Notes: generated from the sequence alone by a model not told the origin. DNA of 64,000 nt from Thermosyntropha sp. (GCF_017656155.1 NZ_JACDOH010000006.1:62001-126000); one strand, 5' to 3'; numbered from the stretch's first letter, positions 44,473 to 54,043 are shown. Numbers and translations are program-made.

Positions 44473-44957
44473 TGAGTAAAATTATCCAGGTAGGGATGGC
44501 AGATCTTAAACTGGCAAAAGCCCCGGACAAACTTATGACAGCAGGACTAGGTTCATGTATTGGCATATGTGTTCGGGATAAAGATCAAAGGTTGGGTGCT
44601 TTGGCCCATATTATGCTTCCTTTGAGTACCCAGGCCCGGAATGCTGAGAACAAGGCTAAATTTGCCGATACGGCAATAGAATTGTTAATTCAGGAAATGA
44701 AAAAAAATGGAGCAGATATATCCAGGCTGGAGGCAAAGTTTGCAGGCGGAGCTCAAATGTTTAAGTTTTCTGGGGAAAGTGATATTATGAAAATAGGACA
44801 GCGTAATGCTGAAGCAGTAGAAGAATATCTGCAGAAATATAAAATAAGGATACTGGCTAAAGATGTGGGAGGAAATCATGGAAGAACGATTACTTATGAT
44901 CCGGATACCGGAGATTTGCTGATTAGAACTATAGGACACGGGGAGAGAATAATTTAA
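44469..44957 (+). CDS. cheD: Chemoreceptor glutamine deamidase CheD
   Basis: 162 residues. The catalytic Cys-His-Thr family pattern is visible: GLGSCIGICVRD with the Cys, and LAHIMLP with the His. KFAGGAQMF and GGNHGRTITYDPDTG are also typical. CheD deamidates receptors and stimulates CheC. sigD starts at the next base after the stop, indicating coupling. Confidence 0.95.
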   Translation: MMSKIIQVGMADLKLAKAPDKLMTAGLGSCIGICVRDKDQRLGALAHIMLPLSTQARNAENKAKFADTAIELLIQEMKKNGADISRLEAKFAGGAQMFKFSGESDIMKIGQRNAEAVEEYLQKYKIRILAKDVGGNHGRTITYDPDTGDLLIRTIGHGERII

Positions 44958-45731
44958 ATGAGCCCCTCTTATGATGAGCTCTGGGTGCGTTATAAAGAGC
45001 AAAATGATACTACGGCCAGGGATGAACTTATCCTGAATTATGCGGGATTGGTAAAATATGTAGCTAACCGACTGGCTATAAACTTATCTTCATTAGTCGA
45101 GATTGATGAACTTTACTCATATGGTGTTGAAGGATTAATTGATGCTATTGAAAAATTTGATCATAGACGAAATGTAAAGTTTGAAACTTATGCAATTACC
45201 CGAATAAGGGGAGCTATTATTGATGGGCTCAGGGCAATGGACTGGGTTCCTGTTTCTGTAAGACAGAAAGCAAAAGAGCTTGAAAAAACCTATGCAAAAC
45301 TTGAAGCCCGATTGGGAAGAGCAGCTACTGATGAAGAAGTAGCTCAGGAACTAGGGATAAGTATCGATAAACTGGGTAAGCTGCTAAAGGAAACTGCTGC
45401 TGTAACGATAATATCATTAGATGATTTTATTTCAGGAGAGGAAGGAGAAGATAAAAAGAAGCGGATTGGAGAGATTATTGAAGACCAGGATGGAACGAGT
45501 GCTTTAGAAATTCTAGAACTTACCGAAACAAAAGAGATATTAGCCCATTCCATTTCCAGATTGCCGGAAAAAGAAAAGCTGGTTATATATCTTTATTATT
45601 ATGAAGGCTTGACTTTGAAAGAAATAGGAGCTGTTTTAAACCTGTCGGAATCCCGAATTTCACAGCTACATACCAAGGCTATATTGAGACTCAGAGGGAG
45701 TTTGGGAAAAAAAAAGCAACAGATTATTTGA
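44958..45731 (+). CDS. sigD: RNA polymerase flagellar sigma factor SigD (FliA/sigma-28)
   Basis: 257 residues. Region 2 is YAGLVKYVANRLAINLSSLVEIDELYSYGVEGLIDAIEKFD, followed by KFETYAITRIRGAIIDGLR and MDWVPVSVRQKAKELE (region 3). Region 4 is LTLKEIGAVLNLSESRISQLHTKAILRLR. It transcribes late flagellar and chemotaxis genes. Its antagonist FlgM is not in the window. It is encoded near the end of the same operon. Confidence 0.96.
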   Translation: MSPSYDELWVRYKEQNDTTARDELILNYAGLVKYVANRLAINLSSLVEIDELYSYGVEGLIDAIEKFDHRRNVKFETYAITRIRGAIIDGLRAMDWVPVSVRQKAKELEKTYAKLEARLGRAATDEEVAQELGISIDKLGKLLKETAAVTIISLDDFISGEEGEDKKKRIGEIIEDQDGTSALEILELTETKEILAHSISRLPEKEKLVIYLYYYEGLTLKEIGAVLNLSESRISQLHTKAILRLRGSLGKKKQQII

Positions 45732-45754
45732 GTTTAAAGGCTGGGGGGAATGTT

Positions 45755-47185
45755 ATGGCAGAAAATACCGATAGTGTAAATGTGAATGGGCAAATAGATA
45801 AGGATGGAGAAGCAGAAGTTTTTATAACTAAAGATAAACTGCAGGCATTTTTACAGATAACTCCCCCTATGGGTAATGGCAAACCATGTACTTTAGATGA
45901 TGTGCAAAAAGTTCTGAGTCAGAAAAATATAGTATATGGAATTATTGGGGAAAATATAAATAAGGCTCTGGAGCCGGAAAACTGGGGAAAAAGGATTCTA
46001 ATTGCCCAAGGGGAAGCGGCTAGAGCGGGAAAAGATGCGGAATTTATATACCATTTCCCGTTCCCATCAGAACGAGTAGGCCCCAAGATAGATGAAAAAG
46101 GTAATGCCAATTTCCATGATTTAGGACTCATACATAATGTTAAAATGGGGGATTTATTGTTGGAAAAGATTCCGGCAACTGAAGGGGTTCCCGGACATGA
46201 TATAACCGGAAAAGAAATTGTTCCTAAAAGGGGACGGGATTTTCCACTTCCTAAAGGCAAGAATACCATACCCGATGAAGATAATCTGCGCCTTTTTGCG
46301 GCTATTGACGGGAATGTTACTATTATTGACCACAAGGTTGTAATTTCTCCTGTATTTGAAGTTAATGAAGATATTGACTATTCTACAGGAGATATAGATT
46401 TTGTAGGAAGTGTAGTTATAAAAGGAAATGTAAATACGGGTTTTAAAGTTCATGCTGCAGGGGATGTTGAAATTAAAGGATTTGTTGAAGGTGCCGAAAT
46501 TGTTGCTGGAGGCAATGTGGTAGTAAAAGGTGGTATTACGACTGGAAACCGCGGTTTTATAAAGGCTAAAGGCAACATATATGCCAGGTTTATTGAAAAT
46601 TCGAGAGTTGAGGCAGAAAATGATGTAATTGTAAGAGAATCTATAATGCAGTCAGTAGTAAGGGCAGGAAGAAGTGTCCGGGTAACGGATCGTAAAGCGT
46701 CAATCATTGGCGGTATTGTTCAGGCTTGCTGTGAGGTTGAAGCTAGATATATAGGATCACAGCTAGCAACCCAGACTGTGATTGAAGTAGGAGTTAATCC
46801 GCAGTATCGTCAGGAATATCAGCAGCTTTTAAAGGAACTGCCACAAAAAAGGAATGTTTTGGAAAATATAACCCATAATCTGCGGGTTCTTCAGAAGTCG
46901 ATTGGAACAGTTGGTAATTTGGATGAACGCCGGCGCTTAATGTTACTGAAGATGCTTGAGGAAGCTAAGAAGTTGAAAAAGGAAATATCGGATATTGAAG
47001 AAAGACTTGCCTTTTTAAATGAAGAATTGCAAAAAGTAGCTGAGGCTAAAGTTAAGGTATGGGAGGTAGTTTATCCTGGAGTTCGTATTACACTGGGACA
47101 GTCTATATATATAGTAAATGATCCTATAAAATATTCAGCTTTTGTCCTGGAGGATGGGGAAGTCCGCTTAGCTCCGCTGTCCTAG
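45755..47185 (+). CDS. FapA/DUF342 polymerase-like beta-helix protein
   Basis: About 476 residues. The N-terminal part contains PPMGNGKPCTLDDVQKVL. A parallel right-handed beta helix of imperfect repeats follows (about 210-330, such as GSVVIKGNVNTGFKVHAAGDVEIKGFVEGAEIVAGG, with V-x-G-x-V spacing), then a coiled coil (about 355-430) and a short end domain. DUF342 proteins (FapA in Vibrio) influence flagellar placement or polar targeting. I chose ATG 45755, 5 bases after GGGGGGAA; the frame from 45728 overlaps the sigD end. The role is inferred from family and operon. Confidence 0.85.
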   Translation: MAENTDSVNVNGQIDKDGEAEVFITKDKLQAFLQITPPMGNGKPCTLDDVQKVLSQKNIVYGIIGENINKALEPENWGKRILIAQGEAARAGKDAEFIYHFPFPSERVGPKIDEKGNANFHDLGLIHNVKMGDLLLEKIPATEGVPGHDITGKEIVPKRGRDFPLPKGKNTIPDEDNLRLFAAIDGNVTIIDHKVVISPVFEVNEDIDYSTGDIDFVGSVVIKGNVNTGFKVHAAGDVEIKGFVEGAEIVAGGNVVVKGGITTGNRGFIKAKGNIYARFIENSRVEAENDVIVRESIMQSVVRAGRSVRVTDRKASIIGGIVQACCEVEARYIGSQLATQTVIEVGVNPQYRQEYQQLLKELPQKRNVLENITHNLRVLQKSIGTVGNLDERRRLMLLKMLEEAKKLKKEISDIEERLAFLNEELQKVAEAKVKVWEVVYPGVRITLGQSIYIVNDPIKYSAFVLEDGEVRLAPLS

Positions 47186-47203
47186 GGAGAGGAGATGATA
47201 TCG

Positions 47204-47521
47204 GTGACCATAAAGAGCATTGATATGCAGGTTCTCGTTCAGAAGATTGGGGATGTAGCGAAGATTAAACAGGCGGAGCAGTCTAATGCCAATAATCGTC
47301 AACAGGATTTTATAATGCAGATTAGTCAGGACACCCAAAAGTACAGCAAGACAGTCCATCAAGCTTTGGCTGCTGAAAAAAAATTCGTTCATGAAAGAGA
47401 AGAAAGAAAAGATAAGTCTAGATATAAAGGGAAGAAAAAAGAGAACAATAATATTGTAGATTCTAAAAAAGAAGATGAAATTAATTCTGATAAAGGAAAT
47501 AATATTGACATAAAAATATAA
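47204..47521 (+). CDS. Uncharacterised Gln/Lys-rich protein in the fla/che operon
   Basis: About 105 residues from GTG 47204, or 108 from ATG 47195. The N-terminus IDMQVLVQKIGDVAKIKQAEQS is followed by Gln/Asn-rich helical sequence, then a very basic, low-complexity tail (KKFVHEREERKDKSRYKGKKKE and onward). I recall similar short proteins with a D-M-Q-V start at this place in other Clostridia, but know no function. It lies between the DUF342 gene and the swrB-like gene and is translated from a closely spaced ribosome site. Confidence 0.7.
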   Translation: MTIKSIDMQVLVQKIGDVAKIKQAEQSNANNRQQDFIMQISQDTQKYSKTVHQALAAEKKFVHEREERKDKSRYKGKKKENNNIVDSKKEDEINSDKGNNIDIKI

Positions 47522-47522
47522 G

Positions 47523-48212
47523 GTGGTGTTGAGCATAGTTACATTTATACTTTCTTTAGCTGTTCTGTTTTTAGTGCTGGCTTTTATGAGTTTAAGCCGG
47601 CAAAGAGCTTTTTGGGAAAACTATGCTGAGGATTTAGAAAATCTTGTTGACGAAGCTGATAAAGTAAAACAAGATTTAAATATTATGTTAGATAATGCGG
47701 TTAAAATATCCGAAATGATAAATCAAAATCTGGAAAAAAAGTTATCAGGCGAATATTTTGTTAAACCTGAAGAGCGGATAGAAGAAAATGCTTCTGATAG
47801 TAAGAAAGTGTGTGTATATGAAGTTGAGAAATATTTAGGTATTAATGAGAAGGATTTGATTAATGTATTGCAACATATGGATTATAAAGTAAATAATCAG
47901 CTTAATACAATTGATATTCCAGTACTGGAAAAGATTAAAACTGAAAATATAAATATTTTAGACGAAAAAAGCAATGACGAAGATAGACTTAAGTCAACTT
48001 CATCGATTGAAAATACTAATCTACAGGCAAATAACGTAGTTGATACTGAGTTTTATCAGATAGAAGACCTTAAGAATGTCCATCCTTATATAGCGGTTCG
48101 TCTTCTTCATGAAAAAGGGTATACAGTAAAGCAAATGGCTAAACTTTTGGGAAGAGGACAGGGAGAAATTCAAATTTTACTGAATCTGTCTTATAAAAAT
48201 AGAGCTGTTTAA
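47523..48212 (+). CDS. SwrB/YlxL-like membrane protein (DUF6115-type)
   Basis: About 229 residues. One N-terminal membrane helix (about 3-23), a coiled coil (about 28-75), an acidic, variable middle, and a C-terminal helix-turn-helix-like domain, HPYIAVRLLHEKGYTVKQMAKLLGRGQGEIQILLNL. In Bacillus the last gene of the fla/che operon is swrB, which has an N-terminal helix and a C-terminal HTH and promotes flagellar assembly. Position and architecture support a homologous role. The start is uncertain (GTG 47523 or TTG 47529, within AGGTGG). A terminator follows. Confidence 0.72.
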   Translation: MVLSIVTFILSLAVLFLVLAFMSLSRQRAFWENYAEDLENLVDEADKVKQDLNIMLDNAVKISEMINQNLEKKLSGEYFVKPEERIEENASDSKKVCVYEVEKYLGINEKDLINVLQHMDYKVNNQLNTIDIPVLEKIKTENINILDEKSNDEDRLKSTSSIENTNLQANNVVDTEFYQIEDLKNVHPYIAVRLLHEKGYTVKQMAKLLGRGQGEIQILLNLSYKNRAV

Positions 48213-48219
48213 AGCTAAA

Positions 48220-48256
48220 AAGGTGAAGAAAAGCGTAATTTCTTCACCTTATTTTA
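48220..48256 (+). terminator. Terminator at the end of the fla/che operon
   Basis: 12-bp perfect stem AAGGTGAAGAAA (48220-48231) with TTTCTTCACCTT (48239-48250), loop of 7, then ATTTTAT. The T-run is modest. It ends the 31-kb operon. Confidence 0.75.
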
Positions 48257-48333
48257 TGTTTAGGAAGCTTTTTAACGGGTAGAATATTAATAAAATGATG
48301 GAAAAATATTATTAAAATTATTAGTTCTCTATA

Positions 48334-48363
48334 TTGCAAAGACTTAAATACTTATGGTATATT
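48334..48363 (+). promoter_or_regulatory. rpsB promoter (sigma-A type)
   Basis: TTGCAA at 48334-48339, 18-base spacer, TATATT at 48358-48363, with TGG directly before it as an extended -10. It lies 116 bases upstream of rpsB, leaving a long untranslated leader. Confidence 0.6.
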
Positions 48364-48382
48364 ATCTTTTGGTAATTACACA

Positions 48383-48444
48383 CGCTGGATGATTTTCTGA
48401 AGGGTGCTTCGTATATGAAGTCTTCAGAAAAGATGAATTTGGCG
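48383..48444 (+). promoter_or_regulatory. Structured rpsB leader, candidate S2 autoregulatory site
   Basis: A perfect 10-bp stem TTTTCTGAAG (48393-48402) with CTTCAGAAAA (48422-48431) encloses a GCTTC/GAAGT hairpin (48406-48410, 48417-48421). CGC (48383-48385) can pair with GCG (48442-48444) at the base. No terminator T-run follows. Ribosomal protein operons are often controlled by such leaders, but I recall no exact consensus to compare. Confidence 0.5.
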
Positions 48445-48478
48445 GAGGAATAAAACAAGAAGAGAGGAGGTGCGGTCG

Positions 48479-49177
48479 GTGTCAGTAATCACCATGAAAC
48501 AGCTCCTGGAAGCAGGAGTTCACTTTGGACACCAGACACGCAGATGGAACCCTAAGATGGCTCCATATATTTATATGGAGAGAAACGGAATCTATATCAT
48601 TGATTTGCAACAAACGGTTAAAAAATTTGATGAAGCTTATGAGTTCATCAAAAGTGTAGTTGCAGAAGGCAAAGGTATTCTTTTTGTTGGAACTAAAAAA
48701 CAGGCACAGGAGAGCATCAAAGAAGAAGCTTTGCGCTGTGGTATGTATTATGTTAACCAGCGCTGGTTAGGCGGTATGCTTACCAATTATAAGACTATTC
48801 AAAAAAGGATTCAGCGTCTTAAAGAACTGGAAAGAATGGAAGAAGAAGGCGCTTTTGAGGTTTTGACAAAAAAAGAAGTGGCTAAGTTGATGAAAGAAAG
48901 GGAAAGACTGGAAAGATTTTTGGGTGGTATAAAAGATATGGACAAGCTACCTGGTGCTCTTTTTGTAGTCGATCCCAGAAAAGAAAAAATTGCTGTAGCT
49001 GAAGCACGCAAACTTAATATTCCGGTAGTAGCTATAGTTGATACGAACTGCGATCCGGATGAGATTGATTATGTAATTCCTGGTAATGATGATGCAATAA
49101 GGGCAGTTAAGCTTATTACATCCAAAATTGCAGATGCAGTGCTGGAAGCTAAACAGGGAGAACAGGTTATGGCTTAG
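48479..49177 (+). CDS. rpsB: 30S ribosomal protein S2
   Basis: About 232 residues. The signature [49 protein letters not shown] and [27 protein letters not shown] are diagnostic. GTG 48479 is 8 bases after AGAGGAGG; GTG 48470 overlaps that site. It is the first gene of the rpsB-tsf-pyrH-frr operon. Confidence 0.98.
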   Translation: MSVITMKQLLEAGVHFGHQTRRWNPKMAPYIYMERNGIYIIDLQQTVKKFDEAYEFIKSVVAEGKGILFVGTKKQAQESIKEEALRCGMYYVNQRWLGGMLTNYKTIQKRIQRLKELERMEEEGAFEVLTKKEVAKLMKERERLERFLGGIKDMDKLPGALFVVDPRKEKIAVAEARKLNIPVVAIVDTNCDPDEIDYVIPGNDDAIRAVKLITSKIADAVLEAKQGEQVMA

Positions 49178-49184
49178 CCTTTTT

Positions 49185-49218
49185 GAAGGGGTGACTGTTT
49201 TTTTATGCACCCCTTTTC
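49185..49218 (+). terminator. Attenuator hairpin between rpsB and tsf
   Basis: AAGGGGTG (49186-49193) pairs with CACCCCTT (49208-49215), with adjoining bases TTTTC. The loop is T-rich. Position and strength suggest partial termination that sets the rpsB to tsf ratio. Confidence 0.55.
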
Positions 49219-49255
49219 TTACGAATATATAAAAAATACTGGGAGGTCAAAAGAA

Positions 49256-49906
49256 GTGATAACAGCTGCAATGGTAAAAGAACTGCGTGAAAGAACAGGC
49301 GCAGGAATGATGGATTGTAAAAAGGCTTTAATGGAAACTAATGGTGATATAGAGAAAGCTATAGATGAATTACGTGCAAAAGGATTGGCTAAAGCTGCTA
49401 AGAAATCTGGTAGAATTGCCAGTGAAGGTGTAGTTGATTCTTATATTCATGCTGGAGGCAGAATTGGAGTTCTGGTAGAAGTTAACTGTGAAACTGATTT
49501 TGTGGCTAAAACAGAAGAGTTCAAAAACCTGGTACATGATATTGCTATGCAGATTGCTGCAGCAAATCCTGAATATGTAAAAAGAGAAGATGTTCCAGAA
49601 GATGTTGTAGCTCGTGAGCGTGAAGTTTTAAAGGCTCAGGCTTTAGAAGAAGGAAAACCGGAAAAAGTTATTGAAAAGATGATTGAAGGACGTATGGAAA
49701 AATTTTTTAAAGAAAAGTGCCTGTTAGAACAGCCTTTTATAAAAGATCCCGACAAAACTGTACAGGAACTGGTGCATGAACATATAGCTAAAATTGGGGA
49801 GAACATTAATATTAGAAGATTTGTACGCTATGAAGTAGGAGAAGGTATACAAAAAGAAGAAGTTGATTTTGCAGCTGAGGTAATGGCTCAAATTAAAAGT
49901 GAATAA
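49256..49906 (+). CDS. tsf: Elongation factor Ts
   Basis: About 216 residues. The N-terminal signature [24 protein letters not shown] and the [25 protein letters not shown] stretch are diagnostic; [11 protein letters not shown] follows. Elongation factor Ts recycles EF-Tu. GTG 49256 is 9 bases after GGGAGG. An in-frame ATG at 49205 is upstream of the ribosome site and not used here. Confidence 0.96.
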   Translation: MITAAMVKELRERTGAGMMDCKKALMETNGDIEKAIDELRAKGLAKAAKKSGRIASEGVVDSYIHAGGRIGVLVEVNCETDFVAKTEEFKNLVHDIAMQIAAANPEYVKREDVPEDVVAREREVLKAQALEEGKPEKVIEKMIEGRMEKFFKEKCLLEQPFIKDPDKTVQELVHEHIAKIGENINIRRFVRYEVGEGIQKEEVDFAAEVMAQIKSE

Positions 49907-49955
49907 TAAATTTAAATGGGTTATAAATATACGTAAAGATAAGTAAAAATGATAA

Positions 49956-50699
<744 letters not shown>

Positions 50700-50704
50700 G
50701 GTTG

Positions 50705-51262
50705 ATGATAAAAAATATCATTAATGATGCAGAAGAAAGGATGAAAAAAGCCATTGACCATCTTAAGCAGGATCTGGCATCACTGCGTGCAGGTCGGGCT
50801 AATCCTGCTATGCTGGATAAGGTAATGGTAGACTATTATGGTACACCTACTCCCATAAATCAACTGGCAAATATAACTGTGCCAGAAGCCAGATTGCTTG
50901 TAGTTCAACCATGGGATAAAAGCTGTATCCCTGAAATTGAAAAGGCTATTTTGAAGTCAGATCTGGGGGTAAACCCGACTAATGATGGAAATGTAATAAG
51001 GGTAGCAATTCCTCAGCTTACTGAGGAAAGAAGAAAAGAATTAGTAAAAGTCGCCAAGAAAAGAGCAGAAGATGCTAAAGTAGCTGTGCGCAATATACGC
51101 AGGGAAGCAAATGATACGATTAAGGCGACTGAAAAAGATAAAGTTATATCAGAGGATGAAGCTAAGAAAGCAATTGATGAAGTTCAGAAATTAACTGATA
51201 AGTATGTAAAAGAAATAGATGTTATATTCCAGACTAAGGAAAAGGATATAATGGAAGTTTAG
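50705..51262 (+). CDS. frr: Ribosome recycling factor
   Basis: 185 residues. The family pattern [39 protein letters not shown] is diagnostic, and [13 protein letters not shown] marks the helical domain. It frees ribosomes after termination. A terminator follows 40 bases later. ATG 50705 is chosen over TTG 50702. Confidence 0.97.
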   Translation: MIKNIINDAEERMKKAIDHLKQDLASLRAGRANPAMLDKVMVDYYGTPTPINQLANITVPEARLLVVQPWDKSCIPEIEKAILKSDLGVNPTNDGNVIRVAIPQLTEERRKELVKVAKKRAEDAKVAVRNIRREANDTIKATEKDKVISEDEAKKAIDEVQKLTDKYVKEIDVIFQTKEKDIMEV

Positions 51263-51269
51263 ATTTTTA

Positions 51270-51298
51270 TTAACAAATAGAAAGAATGAGTTTATAAT
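51270..51298 (+). promoter_or_regulatory. Near-consensus promoter for uppS, upstream of the frr terminator
   Basis: TTAACA (51270-51275, one difference from TTGACA), exactly 17 bases, then perfect TATAAT (51293-51298). The predicted start is near 51305, within the 5' arm of the frr terminator hairpin. The uppS start codon is at 51360. Confidence 0.65.
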
Positions 51299-51302
51299 AA
51301 TT

Positions 51303-51331
51303 AAAAACCCCCAGGATAATGGGGGTTTTTA
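51303..51331 (+). terminator. Intrinsic terminator after frr
   Basis: Perfect stem AAAAACCCCC (51303-51312) with GGGGGTTTTT (51321-51330), 8-base loop. A promoter lies directly before it, so the uppS message begins here rather than depending on read-through. Confidence 0.8.
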
Positions 51332-51359
51332 ATTTAAAAATAATAAAGGAAGATGGGCA

Positions 51360-52130
51360 ATGGTAATTGAAAAAAAGGACATAACCGAAACCGTTAATAA
51401 TATGAATATGCCAAAACATATTGCAATAATTATGGACGGTAACGGACGCTGGGCCAAAAAGAAGCTGATGCCACGCACTATGGGACATCGTGCCGGTATG
51501 TCTGCTTTAAAAAGGATAGTCCAGGCTTGTGTAAAATTAAATTTACCCGTGCTCACTGTTTTTGCTTTTTCTACTGAAAATTGGAAAAGACCTAAAGATG
51601 AAGTTGATTATTTGATGAAAATATTGGTGGAATTTGTAAATAAAGAATTAACAGAATTACATGAGCAAAATATTCGTATTAATGTACTGGGAGATTATTA
51701 TTGTCTTCCCCGGCAGTGTCAGGATGCTATAGATAAAGCTTTAATTTTAACTACCAACAATACTGGAATGATTTTTAACATTGCTTTAAACTATGGGGCT
51801 CGGGCCGAAATAATAAAAGCAGTCCGCGAAATTGCTGTTTTGGTAAAAGAAGAAAAGGTTTTACCGAAAGATATTGATGAGTCTTTTTTCTCTAATTTTT
51901 TGTTTACAAGAGAAATGCCTGATCCTGATTTGCTTATAAGGACAGCAGGGGAAATGCGAATCAGCAATTTCCTTTTATGGCAGATCGCTTATTCTGAATT
52001 GTGGATAACTGACAAATTGTGGCCTGATTTTTCTGAAGAAGACCTGCTTCAAGCTATAAGAGATTATCAGCGAAGAGAACGAAGGTTTGGAGGACTAATC
52101 CTCGACAAAGAAGGTGATAATAATGCTTAA
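51360..52130 (+). CDS. uppS: Undecaprenyl diphosphate synthase
   Basis: 256 residues. The catalytic motif IIMDGNGRWAKK with D26 and the RTAGEMRISNFLLWQIAYSELWI block define cis-prenyltransferases. It makes the C55 lipid carrier for peptidoglycan. A short N-terminal leader (about 15 residues) precedes the conserved region. It overlaps cdsA by 8 bases. Confidence 0.97.
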   Translation: MVIEKKDITETVNNMNMPKHIAIIMDGNGRWAKKKLMPRTMGHRAGMSALKRIVQACVKLNLPVLTVFAFSTENWKRPKDEVDYLMKILVEFVNKELTELHEQNIRINVLGDYYCLPRQCQDAIDKALILTTNNTGMIFNIALNYGARAEIIKAVREIAVLVKEEKVLPKDIDESFFSNFLFTREMPDPDLLIRTAGEMRISNFLLWQIAYSELWITDKLWPDFSEEDLLQAIRDYQRRERRFGGLILDKEGDNNA

Positions 52131-52911
52131 AGAGCGGGTCTTAAGTGCAGTGATTGGAATTCCTTTTATATTGGGGATATTGTATTTGGGTGGTATATGG
52201 TGGCAGGGCTTTTTTTTACTGCTGGCTATTTTAGGGCTTTTTGAAATATATAGAATGATGAGTTTGCGCGGATTTAAACCTTTATTTACAGCTGGTTATT
52301 TTTTTATGTTTTTATGTTTTTTTAGCAACAGACTAGATTTTTTTAATCTAACGTTATTTTTAGCTTTAGCGCTATTTTTAGCTATTTTGGAAACTGTGTT
52401 GAGATTTGATAATTTAAAGTTGGACTCGGTTGCATTGACCATTTTTTCCTCTTTATATGTTGGCTTTTTATTAAGCTATGCCTTGAAGATACTTAATTTT
52501 GAACATAGTTTTGCTATAATGCTTTTGGCTTTTATTTTAACCTGGTCTACTGATATTGGAGGTTATTTTTTTGGAAAAAGATGGGGGAGACATAAAATGG
52601 CTCCCAATCTGAGTCCTAAAAAAACCTGGGAAGGTGCAGCAGGAGGTATTTTTTTAGCTGATTTAGCTGTGCTCGCATTTTTTAAGATTACAGGAATTTT
52701 TGAATTTAATATAATATATATTGTTTTATTAGGACTTTCAACCAGTATAATAGCTCAGATTGGGGATTTGTTTGCTTCCAGCATAAAAAGGTTTTTTCAG
52801 GTTAAAGATTCTGGCAATATTATTCCGGGACATGGAGGTATATTAGACAGATTTGATAGCTTTATGTTGGTTATTCCTTTAGTTTATTATTGGTTTTATT
52901 TTTTAGGATAA
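52123..52911 (+). CDS. cdsA: Phosphatidate cytidylyltransferase
   Basis: About 262 residues, with seven to eight membrane helices. The family signature, S-x(1)-P... KRWGRHKMAPNLSPKKTWEGAAGG, and DLFASSIKRFFQVKDSGNIIPGHGGILDRFDS are clear. It makes CDP-diacylglycerol for phospholipids. ATG 52123 is 7 bases after AAGGTG. It overlaps the uppS end. The next gene follows after 16 bases. Confidence 0.96.
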   Translation: MLKERVLSAVIGIPFILGILYLGGIWWQGFFLLLAILGLFEIYRMMSLRGFKPLFTAGYFFMFLCFFSNRLDFFNLTLFLALALFLAILETVLRFDNLKLDSVALTIFSSLYVGFLLSYALKILNFEHSFAIMLLAFILTWSTDIGGYFFGKRWGRHKMAPNLSPKKTWEGAAGGIFLADLAVLAFFKITGIFEFNIIYIVLLGLSTSIIAQIGDLFASSIKRFFQVKDSGNIIPGHGGILDRFDSFMLVIPLVYYWFYFLG

Positions 52912-52927
52912 ATGAGGTGGGGAGAAA

Positions 52928-54043
52928 GTGGAGCCGGAATTACTCAAATACCTTAAGATTTTAGCTAAATTATCTATTTTTGTAATGGGTTTGGTGGCTT
53001 TTTATCTCATTTTTACCTATGTTTTTCCTATAATTGGCAAAATACTCTCTTATGTGCCTGTTTTGTTTATGCCTTTTATAATTGCTGTTATACTGGCCGT
53101 TCTGATTGAGCCGGTAGTGGTTTTTTGTGAAAAAAAACTGCGTTTAAAGAGGAGCCTGGCTGTTATAGTAAGTTTGATATTGGTAGTAGGAGGTTCTACT
53201 TATATAATTTCACTGCTCATTACTAAGGTAGTCCGTGAAATTTCAGGTATGCTTCCCAGTTTAACAGAATATTCTGATCAAATAACCAGCAATGTAGTTG
53301 ATGCTGTGAGCAATATAAAGTTGTGGTATTTGCGATTAAATATGCCTCCAGAATTGCAGACATCTATTGAGAGCAATTTACAGCAAAGCCTCCGCGGAAT
53401 AGAAGGATTAATGGGACAAAGTGCTAATTTTTTAGTTAAAGTTCTTACTGCATTGCCGGAATTTTTTATTTTTTTGATGATTGCTACGGTAGCTACTTAT
53501 TTTATCATTAAAGATCGGGCTCTTATAAGGATTTTCTTTTTTCGCTATATTCCGGGGAATGTGCATTCTAAAACCAGAAATGTAGTAATTCAGCTATTCG
53601 GTGCTTTAACTGGTTTTTTAAAGGCATATAGTATATTAATATCAATTACTGCACTTATTACCATGGTTTCACTTAAAATTTTAGGATTTAAATATATAAT
53701 TACTATAGGAATAATTGTAGGACTTTTAGATATCTTACCGGTTTTAGGTCCTGGAACTTTTTTTGTTCCCTGGGCGATATGGCTTTTTATTACTGGAGAA
53801 GCAAAACTGGCTGTTGCTGTAATGATAGTATATATTATAATTTCAGCTACCCGGCAGTTTTTGGAGCCTAAGATTATAGGAGATAATATAGGTTTACATC
53901 CACTGGCAACTTTGTTTTCTTTATATGTAGGTTTGAAGTTAGGTGGGTTAGCAGGTATGATATTGGGTCCTGTATTAATGGTGGTGATAATCGCCAGTTA
54001 CAGGGCAGGGGTTTTTGATAATATAAAATGGAGGCATAATTGA
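52928..54043 (+). CDS. AI-2E family permease, YtvI-like sporulation membrane protein
   Basis: 371 residues with about eight membrane helices. It belongs to the AI-2E/PerM family: FGALTGFLKAYSILISITALITM, DILPVLGPGTFFVPWAIWLF, then RQFLEPKIIGDNIGLHPLATLFSLYVGLKLGG. The stretch near the end matches the YtvI group linked to sporulation in Firmicutes. The transport substrate is unknown. It is co-transcribed between cdsA and dxr with 16-base and 1-base spacing. The YtvI subgroup call is my judgement from motif recall. Confidence 0.82.
   Translation: MEPELLKYLKILAKLSIFVMGLVAFYLIFTYVFPIIGKILSYVPVLFMPFIIAVILAVLIEPVVVFCEKKLRLKRSLAVIVSLILVVGGSTYIISLLITKVVREISGMLPSLTEYSDQITSNVVDAVSNIKLWYLRLNMPPELQTSIESNLQQSLRGIEGLMGQSANFLVKVLTALPEFFIFLMIATVATYFIIKDRALIRIFFFRYIPGNVHSKTRNVVIQLFGALTGFLKAYSILISITALITMVSLKILGFKYIITIGIIVGLLDILPVLGPGTFFVPWAIWLFITGEAKLAVAVMIVYIIISATRQFLEPKIIGDNIGLHPLATLFSLYVGLKLGGLAGMILGPVLMVVIIASYRAGVFDNIKWRHN

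Noticed and set aside
49205-49255. Longer EF-Ts starting at ATG 49205
   Set aside because: The region overlaps the attenuator hairpin and precedes the ribosome site; EF-Ts begins with [11 protein letters not shown] from GTG 49256.
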